Origin: Cryobacterium aureum
GTDB taxonomy: Bacteria > Actinomycetota > Actinomycetes > Actinomycetales > Microbacteriaceae
Length of the DNA stretch: 64,000 nucleotides
Direction of reading: 5' to 3'
Assembly (NCBI RefSeq): GCF_002954245.1
Contig: NZ_PPTG01000009.1
Location: 429,461-493,460 of the forward strand
The position numbers were made by a program, and so were the translations under genes. Each line of letters begins with the position of its first letter. Position 1 is the first letter of the stretch. The notes below the pieces were generated by a model, which was not told the origin of the DNA, did no database searches, and worked only from the letters and a program-made list of their open reading frames with translations. This document shows positions 52,379 to 60,634 of this stretch, piece by piece.

Positions 52379-53164
52379 ATGGGCAATGACGACCTCACGG
52401 GATATTCGAAGGTCTCACTCGCGGGCAAGGCGATACTCATTACCGGTGCCGGGCAAGGTATCGGCCGGGCCACAGCGATGCTCTGCGCACGACGCGGAGC
52501 CCGAGTGCACGTGACCGATCGTGACATCGACCTCGCCGACACCGTGCAAGAGGAGATCGTCGCGCTGGGCGGGATCGCAACGGCGAGTCGCGTCGACATC
52601 ACCCGCGAAGACGATGTCCGTAGGACGGTCGGTGAAATCATCGACGCACACGGTGCGCTTAATGGTGCGTTCAACAACGCCGGCATCATCTCATCGGCAC
52701 AACCAATTGCGGGGCTGTCCCTCGAGTCATGGCAGCGGGTCATCGACGTAAACCTCACCGGAACTTTCCTGTGCCTCAAGCACGAGATCGCGCATATGGG
52801 CAATCATGGCGGCGGATCGATCGTGAACTCGGCCTCGCGCTCGAGTGTCGTCGCCTCGCCAGGACTTCCAGCTTACGTGGCCAGCAAACACGGGGTCCTC
52901 GGTCTCACCCGCTCCGCCTCGGCCGACTACAGCCAGCACGGCATTCGGGTAAATGCGATTCTGCCCGGGGTAATCGTGACACCAATGACCGACTTGGCGC
53001 TCCAGGATCCGCAGCTCGCCGCAGCGCGCAGAAACGCGCACCCCATTGGCCGGTTCGGGCAACCCGAAGAGGTCGGCGAGCTTGCCGCCTGGTTGCTCTC
53101 AGATGCAGCATCATTCTCCACCGGATCTGCCTTCTTCATCGATGGCGGCGCCAACGGCGTCTGA
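52379..53164 (+). CDS. SDR-family oxidoreductase
   Basis: This 261-residue classical SDR has ILITGAGQGIGRATAMLCA, FNNAGIISSAQPI, a serine-rich VNSASRSSVVASPGLPAYVA before the catalytic lysine, and SFSTGSAFFIDGGANGV. It is transcribed alone from a type 1 promoter and is the rightmost gene with that operator, so it marks the end of the catabolic regulon in the window. No ribosome site is seen before the ATG, consistent with leaderless translation. The substrate is unknown. Confidence 0.9.
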   Translation: MGNDDLTGYSKVSLAGKAILITGAGQGIGRATAMLCARRGARVHVTDRDIDLADTVQEEIVALGGIATASRVDITREDDVRRTVGEIIDAHGALNGAFNNAGIISSAQPIAGLSLESWQRVIDVNLTGTFLCLKHEIAHMGNHGGGSIVNSASRSSVVASPGLPAYVASKHGVLGLTRSASADYSQHGIRVNAILPGVIVTPMTDLALQDPQLAAARRNAHPIGRFGQPEEVGELAAWLLSDAASFSTGSAFFIDGGANGV

Positions 53165-53620
53165 CTCCCGACGGGCATTCGAGCCTACGAGGTACTGACA
53201 ACTGAACCATGTCGGCTCGCAGACTGGTGGTCGGAAGACCGCTAGTTGGAGTGGGCCGTCCGCCGACCAGGGCAGTCACGGGGCAAGGTGATGTTTAGGT
53301 GGGCGCCACGCACGTTCGGCAACTGGCAAAGCGTCGACCGCCGCCTGCTTGCCGGCCAGAAGCTGCCGAACATCGAAGGTGAATGTCACTCCAAGACGCC
53401 CGTGCTGTCCACTTAGGGACAAGGCGCTGGGGCGACGCCGCAGCCATCATGGGTCTCGCCGGTCGGACTACACCGAGAGTTCACTTGACATCCGTCACAT
53501 GGCTCAGGTCCATGAAGGCGAGCACGTCGCCAAAGTCAGACCACCTGGCCATTTTGGGATTGTCCAGGCAATCGTAAACTTCGCATCCGTTTCTGCTCGT
53601 CTAAGTCGTCGACTTGTCCA
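53165..53620. other. non-coding stretch, no recognisable gene
   Basis: Open frames here are short and lack family motifs or ribosome sites. The sequence looks like degraded coding DNA next to the island border, but I cannot name a source. Confidence 0.5.
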
Positions 53621-53802
53621 TCATTTACCCACCTGAATCAACCGTGACCAACCGAACATGGACGCGTACAATCGGACCAAGTGAACCGCCCGGTTCCCTG
53701 CAAAATCAAGGGAATCCGCGAGTTCCCGAGACATTCGGTCACGTCCAGAATCGCCCTGATTCTGGCAAGGGGTCGCAGGTTCGAATCCTGTCAGCCCGAC
53801 CA
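53621..53802 (+). repeat. direct repeat copy 1, ending in a tRNA 3' half (att-like)
   Basis: The segment runs from TCATTTACCCA through AACCGCCCGGTTCCCTG to a tRNA 3' half: a T-arm with stem GCAGG/CCTGT around TTCGAAT, then CAGCCCG-A-CCA. No anticodon arm or 5' half precedes it, so it is not a functional tRNA. The bases fit an actinobacterial tRNA-Pro best. A second copy lies at 57633-57803. Such tRNA-end repeats are left by site-specific integration. Confidence 0.75.
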
Positions 53803-53838
53803 AAAGTCCCGGAAACTCAAGGGTTTCCGGGACTTTTT
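53803..53838 (+). terminator. rho-independent terminator after tRNA fragment 1
   Basis: AAAGTCCCGGAAAC and GTTTCCGGGACTTT form a perfect 14-bp stem with a 6-nt loop and a T-run, the kind found after tRNA genes. Confidence 0.9.
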
Positions 53839-53979
53839 AGGTTAGAGATTTAATTACGTCATCACTACGTCATCACTTTCAGCGTTTTAGAGCCGGTTAT
53901 TCGATCCTGTCGTGCGAGTCGCCGTCGTCGGTTTCGGTACCTCCCGATTGTCCGGGATCGTCGTGCGCACCTTCTGGGC

Positions 53980-54075
53980 ATGAGTATCCACGACGACAAG
54001 CTAAGCTCCCCTCCCACCGACGGCTCGGGGCTCGAGCCTCTGATGGACGTTGCCGAGCTGGCGGCCTACCTTTGA
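53980..54075 (+). pseudogene. N-terminal stub of an excisionase-like HTH gene
   Basis: A 31-codon frame ends EPLMDVAELAAYL before a stop. PLMxVxELAxYL is the start of the MerR-like helix in excisionase/DNA-binding proteins of integrative elements, normally followed by GV and a TIYxWR segment. Its position 180 bp after the tRNA-like end is where such genes sit in integrated elements. Confidence 0.55.
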
Positions 54076-54607
54076 AGGACGCCGAGATCACGGTCGAGTT
54101 GATTCGATCGAGGATCGCTTCGTCACGCGCAGGAGAGCGAGCCCCCACGTTGTTTCCGGATGCGTGATCCTACGGAAGGACACCGGGCTGCTTGATTCTG
54201 AAGTCCTTGTGGAACCGATTGAACTGTTTAACGCCCAGATTAAGTTGCCACGCCTCTTGCACGTCGAAGACCCGGCTGTTTCGTCGCTGACGAAACGGTG
54301 CAGCCTGGCGCTCCTCCTGAGTATGAGCGAGCTGCAGAAATTCACCATCCGACGAATGACCTCGACCCAGTGCGTCATGGCCAGCTTGCTGCTGACCGCG
54401 TTCCCCGTCGCGGGAGCAATCATCCGGCGAACAATATGGCTAGATGAGTCGATCGAACCGGCCGCAGTCCCAAGTGGCGTCGGGGTGTGTTGTCGGATAG
54501 CGTCGCATTTATTTCGCGGTTCGCGGGCTTGTCCATCTGTGGAGGTGCGCACGCGCAAGCACTTCCATGGCTACGGTTGTAACGAGCACAGTGATTGAGA
54601 GCGCGTG
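54076..54607. other. non-coding stretch, no supported gene
   Basis: Frames on both strands reach about 180 codons but carry no recognisable domain or good ribosome site. They probably represent degraded element DNA. Confidence 0.45.
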
Positions 54608-55132
54608 ATGACGTACAGCGTAATTCGAGTTCGCGCGACGCCTGGTGCCTCGCGCTCAGGGCACATGGGTGACGTGGTCGTGGTTGCTGGTATCGCGGTG
54701 GCCGCGTGGATCTCTTTCGGCCGCCACCTCTTCGGGATCGGTGGCGACCTCACCATCATCTACGCGGCGACGCTGGGTGTGATTTTTGCCGCCTTGCTGG
54801 TGTTCACGGGGCTCGCGGTACGACGCACGGCACGTCGAGGGTTCGAAACTCGCGCGATAACATACACGTTTTTCCTTGCATCAGGCGTTAGCGGACTCTT
54901 GTTGGGACTCACGCTTCCAGATTCAACACCTCGCGGTTTGCAGACAATCATCAGCGGACCCACACAGCCTGCGTTGGATATCGCTATTGGTATCGCGAAC
55001 CCCCTGGGCGTTATCGGAATCGCGACCGCGATCATTGCGCTCGTGCTTTCGATTCGCGATTCGCGCGGGCGAATCACGCTTGTTGAGTCTTGGGGCGACG
55101 AGGATGACGCCGCCCTTGTCGACCCCGCGTAG
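54608..55132 (+). CDS. small membrane protein of unknown function
   Basis: This protein of about 174 residues has four predicted membrane segments: VVVVAGIAVAAWISFG, TIIYAATLGVIFAALLVFTG, FFLASGVSGLLLGLTL and ANPLGVIGIATAIIALVLSI, with an acidic C-terminus (ESWGDEDDAALVD). I do not recognise the family. An alternative ATG at 54665 directly before the first helix would give 155 residues. It lies alone on the plus strand between the excisionase-like stub and the ABC exporter. Confidence 0.7.
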   Translation: MTYSVIRVRATPGASRSGHMGDVVVVAGIAVAAWISFGRHLFGIGGDLTIIYAATLGVIFAALLVFTGLAVRRTARRGFETRAITYTFFLASGVSGLLLGLTLPDSTPRGLQTIISGPTQPALDIAIGIANPLGVIGIATAIIALVLSIRDSRGRITLVESWGDEDDAALVDPA

Positions 55133-55428
55133 CGGCAATTCCGCCGGCATCGAAGCCACCCTTCACCAACTCACGTCGCGCTCCGCCCGCGCTTGACGTG
55201 AGGCCACCGGGCCGGAGTCGGTTACGCGGCCGTGATTGCCAGCGCCACCGACTCGTCGGTCGTCCGGCTCAGGCGCCGGACCGCATGGAAGGCCCGGTGC
55301 TTCAGGCCGTACTCTCGCCAGCAGCGCCGCGTCCAGGGCGGCGAGAGTGTCGGCGTCGCTGTGCACCAGCGCCCGGGCGGTGACAGTCTCGGCTCCCACC
55401 CGGCACGTGCCCCGCGCACAGCAAGGGG
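55133..55428. other. short intergenic stretch with possible decayed frame
   Basis: On the minus strand VTARALVHSDADTLAALDAALLA and, one frame away, YGLKHRAFHAVRRLSRTTDE could be parts of one broken protein. No family is recognised. Confidence 0.35.
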
Positions 55429-57387
55429 TCAGCTCGATGCGCGCAGTGTGCCGGAGCCGCTTAGCGCATCCGCATCCGCATCCGCATCCGCATCCGCATC
55501 CGCATCCGCATCCGCCGCAACATTCTTCTGCACGGCGAACTGGGTCCGGTGCAATTCCTCGTACCGCCCACCCACAGCCAGCAGTTCCTCGTGCGTACCG
55601 CGCTCCACGATCGAGCCGTCCTCAACCACGAGGATCAGGTCCGCGCTGCGGATGGTGGAGAGGCGGTGTGCGATCACCATCGCTGTCCGTCCCTTGAGCG
55701 CCTCGCTGAGCGCCGCCTGCACGGCGGCCTCAGACGTCGAGTCCAGCGCCGCCGTCGCCTCGTCGAGGATGACGACGCGCGGCTGGGCGAGCAGGAGCCT
55801 CGCGATAGTCATCCGCTGGCGCTCACCCCCGGACAATCGGTAGCCACGCTCGCCCACCATGGTGTTCAGCTGGTCGGGCAGGGAGCGGATGAGCGGCTCG
55901 AGCCGCGCACGGCGGACGGCGTCCCACACCTCATCGTCGGACGCTTCCGGCCTTGCGAGGCGCAGATTGGAGAGGATGGTCTCGTGGAACAGGTGGCCGT
56001 CTTGTGTCACCATGCCCAGGGTGTGCCGCATGGAGGCGAACGTGACATCGCGGACATCCGTCCCCGCGAGGCGCACGGCGCCGCTGTCGACGTCGTACAG
56101 GCGCGAGAGGAGCTGCGCAATCGTGGATTTGCCGGCTCCGGACGAACCAACGAGGGCAACGGTCTGCCCCGGCTCGATCCTGAAGGACACGCCGTGCAGC
56201 ACCTCCTCGCCGCCGCGGGTGTCCAATGTGGAAACCTCCTCGAGAGAGGCGAGAGATACCTTGTCCGCGGACGGGTAGGCGAAGCGCACGTTGTCGAACT
56301 CGACGGCCACCGGGCCTTCGGGAACGGCGACGGCGTCGGGCTTCTCCTTGATGAGCGGGTCAAGGTCGAGCACCTCGAAGACGCGCTCGAAGCTGACCAC
56401 CGCGCTCATGATCTCCACCCGTGCGTTTGCGAGGCCGGTGAGCGGCGCGTAGAGGCGGGTGAGGAGAAGCGCCAGGGTGACCACGTCGCCGGTATTGAGC
56501 TGGCCGGCTAGTGCGAGGGCGCCGCCGAGCCCGTACACGAGCGCGAGGGCGAGAGCGGAGACGAGCATCAGGGCGGTGTAGAAGACGAACTGCAGCATTG
56601 CGGCGCGCACACCGATGTCGCGGACACGGGCGGCGCGGACGCGGAACTCCTCGGCCTCCTCGTCGGGCCGGCCGAACAGCTTGACGAGGGTGGCGCCGGG
56701 CGCTGAGAAGCGCTCAGTCATCTGCGTGCTCATGGCGGAATTGTGGTCGGCGGCCTCGCGGCGGAGCGCGGCGAGGCGGCTTCCCATGCGGCGGGCGGGT
56801 ACCAGGAAGATGGGGAGCATGATCACGGCGAGAACCGTCACGAGCCAGGACGTGCTGAGCATGACGATCAGGGTGAGGATCAGCGCCACGACGTTCGTGA
56901 CCACGCCGGACAGCGTGCCGCTGAAGGCCTGTTGAGCGCCGATCACATCGTTGTTGAGGCGGCTCACGAGGGCGCCCGTTCGCGTGCGGGTGAAGAACGC
57001 GATCGGCATCTTCTGCACGTGGTTGAAGACGGCAGTGCGGAGGTCCAGGATCACGCCTTCACCGATCCGCGCCGAGTACCAGCGCGTCACGAGTGACACG
57101 GCGGCGTCGGCCACTGCGACGAGCGCGATGACGACGGCGAGCCACACAATCGTGGTGACCGCGCCCTGGGCGACGATGACGTCGATCACCTGGCCGGCGA
57201 GTACCGGCGTCGCGACCGCGAGGAAAGCTCCCACGGTGGAGAGGGTGATGAAGATCAGCAGCTTGGACCGGTAGGGCACCGCGAACGTCATGATCCGTTG
57301 CACGGACTCACGGGAGAAGCCGTGTTTGCTGTCCCTGGCGGTAGAGATCTTGTGCAGCGAGCTCCAGGCCGCGCCTTCCATGCTCAT
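55429..57387 (-). CDS. ABC exporter with fused membrane and ATPase domains
   Basis: This 652-residue half-transporter of the MsbA/MDR type has six membrane helices (about 35-330), then the nucleotide-binding domain: ALVGSSGAGKSTIAQLLSRL (Walker A), MVTQDGHLFHETI (Q-loop), YRLSGGERQRMTIARLLLAQ (signature), VVILDEATAALDS (Walker B) and VIAHRLSTI (H-loop). It exports hydrophobic compounds as a dimer. The C-terminus carries a run of alternating Ala-Asp encoded by a 6-bp repeat. The ATG at 57387 follows AAAGGAACC. It lies inside the segment bracketed by the tRNA-end repeats and so may be passenger cargo. Confidence 0.92.
   Translation of the reverse strand: MSMEGAAWSSLHKISTARDSKHGFSRESVQRIMTFAVPYRSKLLIFITLSTVGAFLAVATPVLAGQVIDVIVAQGAVTTIVWLAVVIALVAVADAAVSLVTRWYSARIGEGVILDLRTAVFNHVQKMPIAFFTRTRTGALVSRLNNDVIGAQQAFSGTLSGVVTNVVALILTLIVMLSTSWLVTVLAVIMLPIFLVPARRMGSRLAALRREAADHNSAMSTQMTERFSAPGATLVKLFGRPDEEAEEFRVRAARVRDIGVRAAMLQFVFYTALMLVSALALALVYGLGGALALAGQLNTGDVVTLALLLTRLYAPLTGLANARVEIMSAVVSFERVFEVLDLDPLIKEKPDAVAVPEGPVAVEFDNVRFAYPSADKVSLASLEEVSTLDTRGGEEVLHGVSFRIEPGQTVALVGSSGAGKSTIAQLLSRLYDVDSGAVRLAGTDVRDVTFASMRHTLGMVTQDGHLFHETILSNLRLARPEASDDEVWDAVRRARLEPLIRSLPDQLNTMVGERGYRLSGGERQRMTIARLLLAQPRVVILDEATAALDSTSEAAVQAALSEALKGRTAMVIAHRLSTIRSADLILVVEDGSIVERGTHEELLAVGGRYEELHRTQFAVQKNVAADADADADADADADADALSGSGTLRASS
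55464..55515. repeat. hexanucleotide tandem repeat at the ABC exporter 3' end
   Basis: CGCATC is repeated eight to nine times and encodes (Ala-Asp)n. Slippage would change tail length in steps of two residues without a frameshift. Confidence 0.92.
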
Positions 57388-57632
57388 GGTGGTTCCTTTC
57401 GCTCGTACTAGGCCAAGTTTAGTTGGCGAGTTGCCCGAGCTCGGTGTTCTCCCCAGTGGCGGCGAACCGGGGCTTCTTTCATGAAACGGCTCGGCCGGCA
57501 ACGAGCGCGTGGGCGGGGTTTGCAACTCGGCTGCCGAGGCGATGCGCGGTGCGCCGGTCAGCGTCATGGACCGCGTCAGGGACCGCGGTCATTCCACGAC
57601 TGTGCGCCCGCCAAAAGCGGTTCACAAGGTCA
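57388..57632. other. leader region of the ABC exporter, no further gene
   Basis: The region contains the ribosome site at the exporter end and a single TACTAG half (57406). No gene is supported. Confidence 0.4.
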
Positions 57633-57803
57633 TCATTTACCCATCACATTCATCACTAAATGACCCAAAACGATGACGTAAAATTGGAAGCAGCGAACCG
57701 CCCGGTTCCCTGTAAACACAGGGGAATCCGGGGGTTTTCGGAGACATTCGGTCGTGCTCAGATCCTCCAAGGGTCGCGCGTTCGAATCCTGTCAGCCCGA
57801 CCA
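57633..57803 (+). repeat. direct repeat copy 2, ending in a tRNA 3' half (att-like)
   Basis: The order of elements is as at 53621: TCATTTACCCA, AACCGCCCGGTTCCCTG 63 bp later, and the same tRNA end TTCGAATCCTGTCAGCCCGA with CCA. The T-stem 5' strand is changed to GCGCG, so this copy could not fold as a tRNA. The copies start 4012 bp apart. Confidence 0.75.
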
Positions 57804-57805
57804 AA

Positions 57806-57838
57806 GGGCCGTTCGCGAAACTGTTCACGAAACGGCCC
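57806..57838. terminator. hairpin after tRNA fragment 2
   Basis: GGGCCGTT and AACGGCCC form an 8-bp stem just beyond the CCA end. Confidence 0.5.
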
Positions 57839-57851
57839 GGTCGGAACAAAA

Positions 57852-57886
57852 AGAAATCGCTCCTAGGATTCTCAGGAGCGATTTCT
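57852..57886. terminator. strong hairpin terminator
   Basis: AGAAATCGCTCCT and AGGAGCGATTTCT form a perfect 13-bp stem with a 9-nt loop. A-rich and T-rich flanks would let it act in both directions. Confidence 0.75.
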
Positions 57887-58171
57887 GGTTTAAGAGGAGC
57901 TACGCGAGGTTCACCGTTGACCTACTTCTTGTGACTAGTGGGTTCCAACCTCGGAGATCAGAAACAGGGTGCTCGGTGTCCTCTCGTCCGTCCATCGACG
58001 ATCATGACGACATTTCATCGAATTTTTCTCGAGTCGTGAATGTGCTGGCTTGGATGAATTAGACGGTGCCCTCAGAACCGGCGCGCATATGCTCGCGCTC
58101 AATGCGCCGGCCAGGAGGCCAGTTCTGCGCATTACAGAAGCAGATTTCAAGAAGATAGATGCCAAGAAGGT
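57887..58171. other. intergenic stretch, nothing recognised
   Basis: No frame with a ribosome site or family motif is present between the terminator and the MFS remnant. Confidence 0.45.
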
Positions 58172-59131
58172 TTAGTCATTCATGCCGCGGGGAGCACGGG
58201 TCCGCATCGCCATACCAGGGATGCCGACAGCGATAGCAACGATCGCGGTCGCAACTGCGGCAGAGGGAAGTACGAAAATTAGTGCCATGATGCTCATGGG
58301 TGTGACGAGGAGCGAGAAGGCACGGAACGTGCCGATCGAGGCGATGGAGCGACCACGCTCTTCCCGGCCGACCGCCTCTGCCGCGAGAGCCGGGCCAAGA
58401 GTCTGCAGGATTCCTGAGCCCACCCCCGAGATGAAGAGGAATGCGCCCGCCAATACCAAGTTGGGCAGGAGAAGGGCCATGGCAGCGATGCCTCCTAGGG
58501 CCAACACAGTACCCAAGACGCTCGCAAGTCTTACGCCTGCCCGCCGGGCTCCCCGCGCCAAGATAGAACCAGCCAATGCTGCAAGATTTGCCAACGTCGT
58601 CATCGCACCCCCGACTGGTACGGAGTGACCTGCTTCTGACAATAGGAGTGGCAAGTATGAGTTCATAATGCCTCGCCATGACCCAGCCGCCACGCTCATC
58701 CATGCCGCAGACAGCACGCCGGAACGCCGCCAGACCGCAACTGAGACAACGCCGGGCTCCGAAGGCGGTCTCGTAAACGGCTCGTACCGCACTAGGAATG
58801 CGCATGCTGGGATAGCAGCGGCTGCAATGCTTGCTGCGATGAAGAGAGTGATGGTCAGGGACGATGCACCGATGAATCCGGCGAGTATGGGGCCGACCAG
58901 CAATCCGATGCCGTTCGTCACATTCATGAGCGCGAGGGCAGAAACGGCCGGCCGCGCCGAACGCACTACGCGCGTCTGTGCGCCGGTGAAGAAGTAAGCG
59001 CGAGCGGCACCTTGGAGGAGTTGCGAGACGACGAACGCCCATAAATCTTCACTCAAGGCAAGGATCGCACAGGAGGCGGCCAAAAGGATGAGCGCAAGCA
59101 GGATGAATGTCCGCGTTGAAAAGCGATCCAT
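58172..59131 (-). pseudogene. MFS transporter lacking its N-terminal helices
   Basis: From 59131 the frame reads LMDRFSTRTFILLALILLAA and continues through about nine membrane segments to the stop, an MFS drug- or sugar-exporter pattern (GIGLLVGPILAGFIGA, FLFISGVGSGILQTLGPALA). Complete MFS proteins have twelve helices; here the first two are missing. Sequence upstream in the same frame is antisense-free filler that overlaps the antitoxin gene in another frame. It was probably truncated when the toxin-antitoxin segment arrived or by deletion. Confidence 0.75.
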
Positions 59132-59270
59132 CAGCCCCCATGCCAGCCCGCGCAATAATCTGCGTGATGGCACTGTAGGACTGGATGCCCGCAGGCGAAA
59201 GTGCCAATCGCACATTTCAGAGCGGATGCTCCCCCGCGCCTGTTCGCGCGCATCCGCGCCGCTGGACCAG

Positions 59271-59573
59271 TCAGGCGATCTGGTAGGTTTCCTCGCCGAT
59301 CTCGACTTCCACTTTGAGCCGGCCGCCGACCGCTTCAACGTACTTTCTGAGCGTGTCGACTTGGGTTCGTTCGATGTCACCATTCTCGATGCGTGAGATC
59401 CGGTTTTGCGTGACGTGCAGCAACGCAGCAAGTTCGACCTGGGTGAGGTCGTTCGCTTCGCGGAGCTCACGGAGGCGATAGGCGCGCACCTCGTCGAGCA
59501 TCCGTTTTTTGTGCGCATCGACAGCGGCACGATCTACCGGGCGCCGGGCGAGCATGTCGTCAAGGCTGGTCAT
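59271..59573 (-). CDS. higA: XRE-family antitoxin, HigA-like
   Basis: This 100-residue protein has a central XRE helix-turn-helix: LREANDLTQVELAALLHVTQ, NRISRIENGDIERTQVDTLRKY, then VGGRLKVEVEIGEE. This is the usual form of HigA antitoxins, which neutralise the toxin and repress the operon. It lies 65 bp downstream of the toxin gene, the toxin-first order typical of higBA. Confidence 0.85.
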   Translation of the reverse strand: MTSLDDMLARRPVDRAAVDAHKKRMLDEVRAYRLRELREANDLTQVELAALLHVTQNRISRIENGDIERTQVDTLRKYVEAVGGRLKVEVEIGEETYQIA

Positions 59574-59638
59574 AGTCTCGGTCTCTTCTCGTTGAGTAGA
59601 ACGTCGTGGTTAAATATTGAGCTTGAGGCGCGTGCAGT

Positions 59639-59992
59639 TCAGTTGTCGTTCGTCAACCGGTTGAGGTGTTCATCGAATCGGTCATCGGCAATCGAGATGT
59701 TCGTTCTGTACCAACGTTTCCAGTTTCCGGCCTTGTCACCTGCCACGAGGAAGATTGCCTTCCGTCGCTGGTCGAATGCAAACAGTGCCCGCAACTCGGA
59801 ACTTCCGGCCGAACCCGGCCGAAGCTCCTTCATATTCTTATGGCGAGAATCAGTCACGGTGTCAACGATCGGTCGGCCGAGCTGCGGTCCCCTTTCGGCG
59901 AGCAGCTCGATCGCTGCCATCACTTGTCCATACGAATCATCGTCGAGCTCGCTTAGCCAGTCCTCGATGAGCGTCAGGTCAACGGCCCACAT
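59639..59992 (-). CDS. higB: RelE/HigB-type toxin (Gp49-like)
   Basis: This 117-residue basic protein has LLAERGPQLGRPIVDTVTDS, MKELRPGSAGSSELRALFAF and FLVAGDKAGNWKRWY, the pattern of the HigB/Gp49 ribosome-dependent mRNA interferases. TATAAT (60004-60009, minus strand) is a good -10 box close to the ATG. With the HigA-like gene it forms a type II toxin-antitoxin module that could stabilise the mobile segment. Confidence 0.85.
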   Translation of the reverse strand: MWAVDLTLIEDWLSELDDDSYGQVMAAIELLAERGPQLGRPIVDTVTDSRHKNMKELRPGSAGSSELRALFAFDQRRKAIFLVAGDKAGNWKRWYRTNISIADDRFDEHLNRLTNDN

Positions 59993-60029
59993 TCCATTTC
60001 AAAATTATAACTCTCAGGGTGTATTACAT

Positions 60030-60512
60030 CTACGGTTTGCGGAAGATTCCGTGGTTCATGCGCATCCATTGCGGAGAGCGTATTCGGCACGGTCGCGGTC
60101 TCGAACGTCCGTGGTGCAATCTGTGGACAGTCCTCAGCGAGTGAGCCCTGCAAATACCCTCGACCCGCTTAAAGCCTCGACGTGATGGTCTTGACCCAGG
60201 CGCTGCGCCGCCCGCGAGCGCTTCTTCGATTTGTTGCTGGGTCGGAGATCCGGCCAGGCCGTTCGGTGTGAGATAGATCCGGCAGGCGAGGTCGTTGGTG
60301 CGACCATCCGTCGGGAAGAGATCGACAGCGTCGACGAGGATCGTCGGGGAACCGGCGAAGGGCAAACTTGCGGCCGTCTCGGCGGAATCGATCAGGGTGG
60401 ATTTGATCGGTGAGTTCGAGGGAATTGTGTTCTTGATCGCTCGCTGCAGGCGAAGAAGTGTCTGTGCCGAGTTCGGGCAGTCTGCAATGTGGAGCAGCTC
60501 GATTGTCGCCAT
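60030..60512 (-). CDS. thioredoxin-fold-like small protein near the permease
   Basis: The conserved part is the first about 110 residues: ATIELLHIADCPNSAQTLLR, SPTILVDAVDLFPTDG and LACRIYLTPNGLAGSPTQQQ, which I associate with small thioredoxin-like proteins found with mercury or arsenic resistance genes. One cysteine is in the DCPN position. The frame continues another 50 codons without similarity, so the natural stop may have been lost. It lies downstream of the arsenic-type permease on the same strand. Confidence 0.65.
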   Translation of the reverse strand: MATIELLHIADCPNSAQTLLRLQRAIKNTIPSNSPIKSTLIDSAETAASLPFAGSPTILVDAVDLFPTDGRTNDLACRIYLTPNGLAGSPTQQQIEEALAGGAAPGSRPSRRGFKRVEGICRAHSLRTVHRLHHGRSRPRPCRIRSPQWMRMNHGIFRKP

Positions 60513-60634
60513 GAGTTTCTTTCTCTGCAGGTCGAGGTCCGTATCGCGCGACGTACTCGAAGCCTCTTGACTCGATTCTGTCGCTGTCACCCCGGACCGC
60601 GCAGTGCCCCGCGCACCTCCAATACGAAGCGGAC

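Noticed and set aside
53761..53802. Possible complete tRNA gene
   Set aside because: Only the T-arm and acceptor 3' strand are present. No matching 5' acceptor, D-arm or anticodon arm precedes them. The same holds at 57771-57803.
54050..54598. Plus-strand frame of 182 codons
   Set aside because: The composition and lack of any recognisable motif or ribosome site do not support a gene. It overlaps the end of the excisionase-like stub.
55464..55515. CRISPR-like array
   Set aside because: The units are 6 bp, contiguous and inside an ABC transporter gene, with no spacers. The 9-bp units in istA are likewise a simple tandem repeat.
57406..57411. Single TACTAG near the ABC exporter start as a type 2 operator
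   Set aside because: Only one half-site is present, with no second 18-mer 20 bp away, and the gene lies outside the catabolic island.
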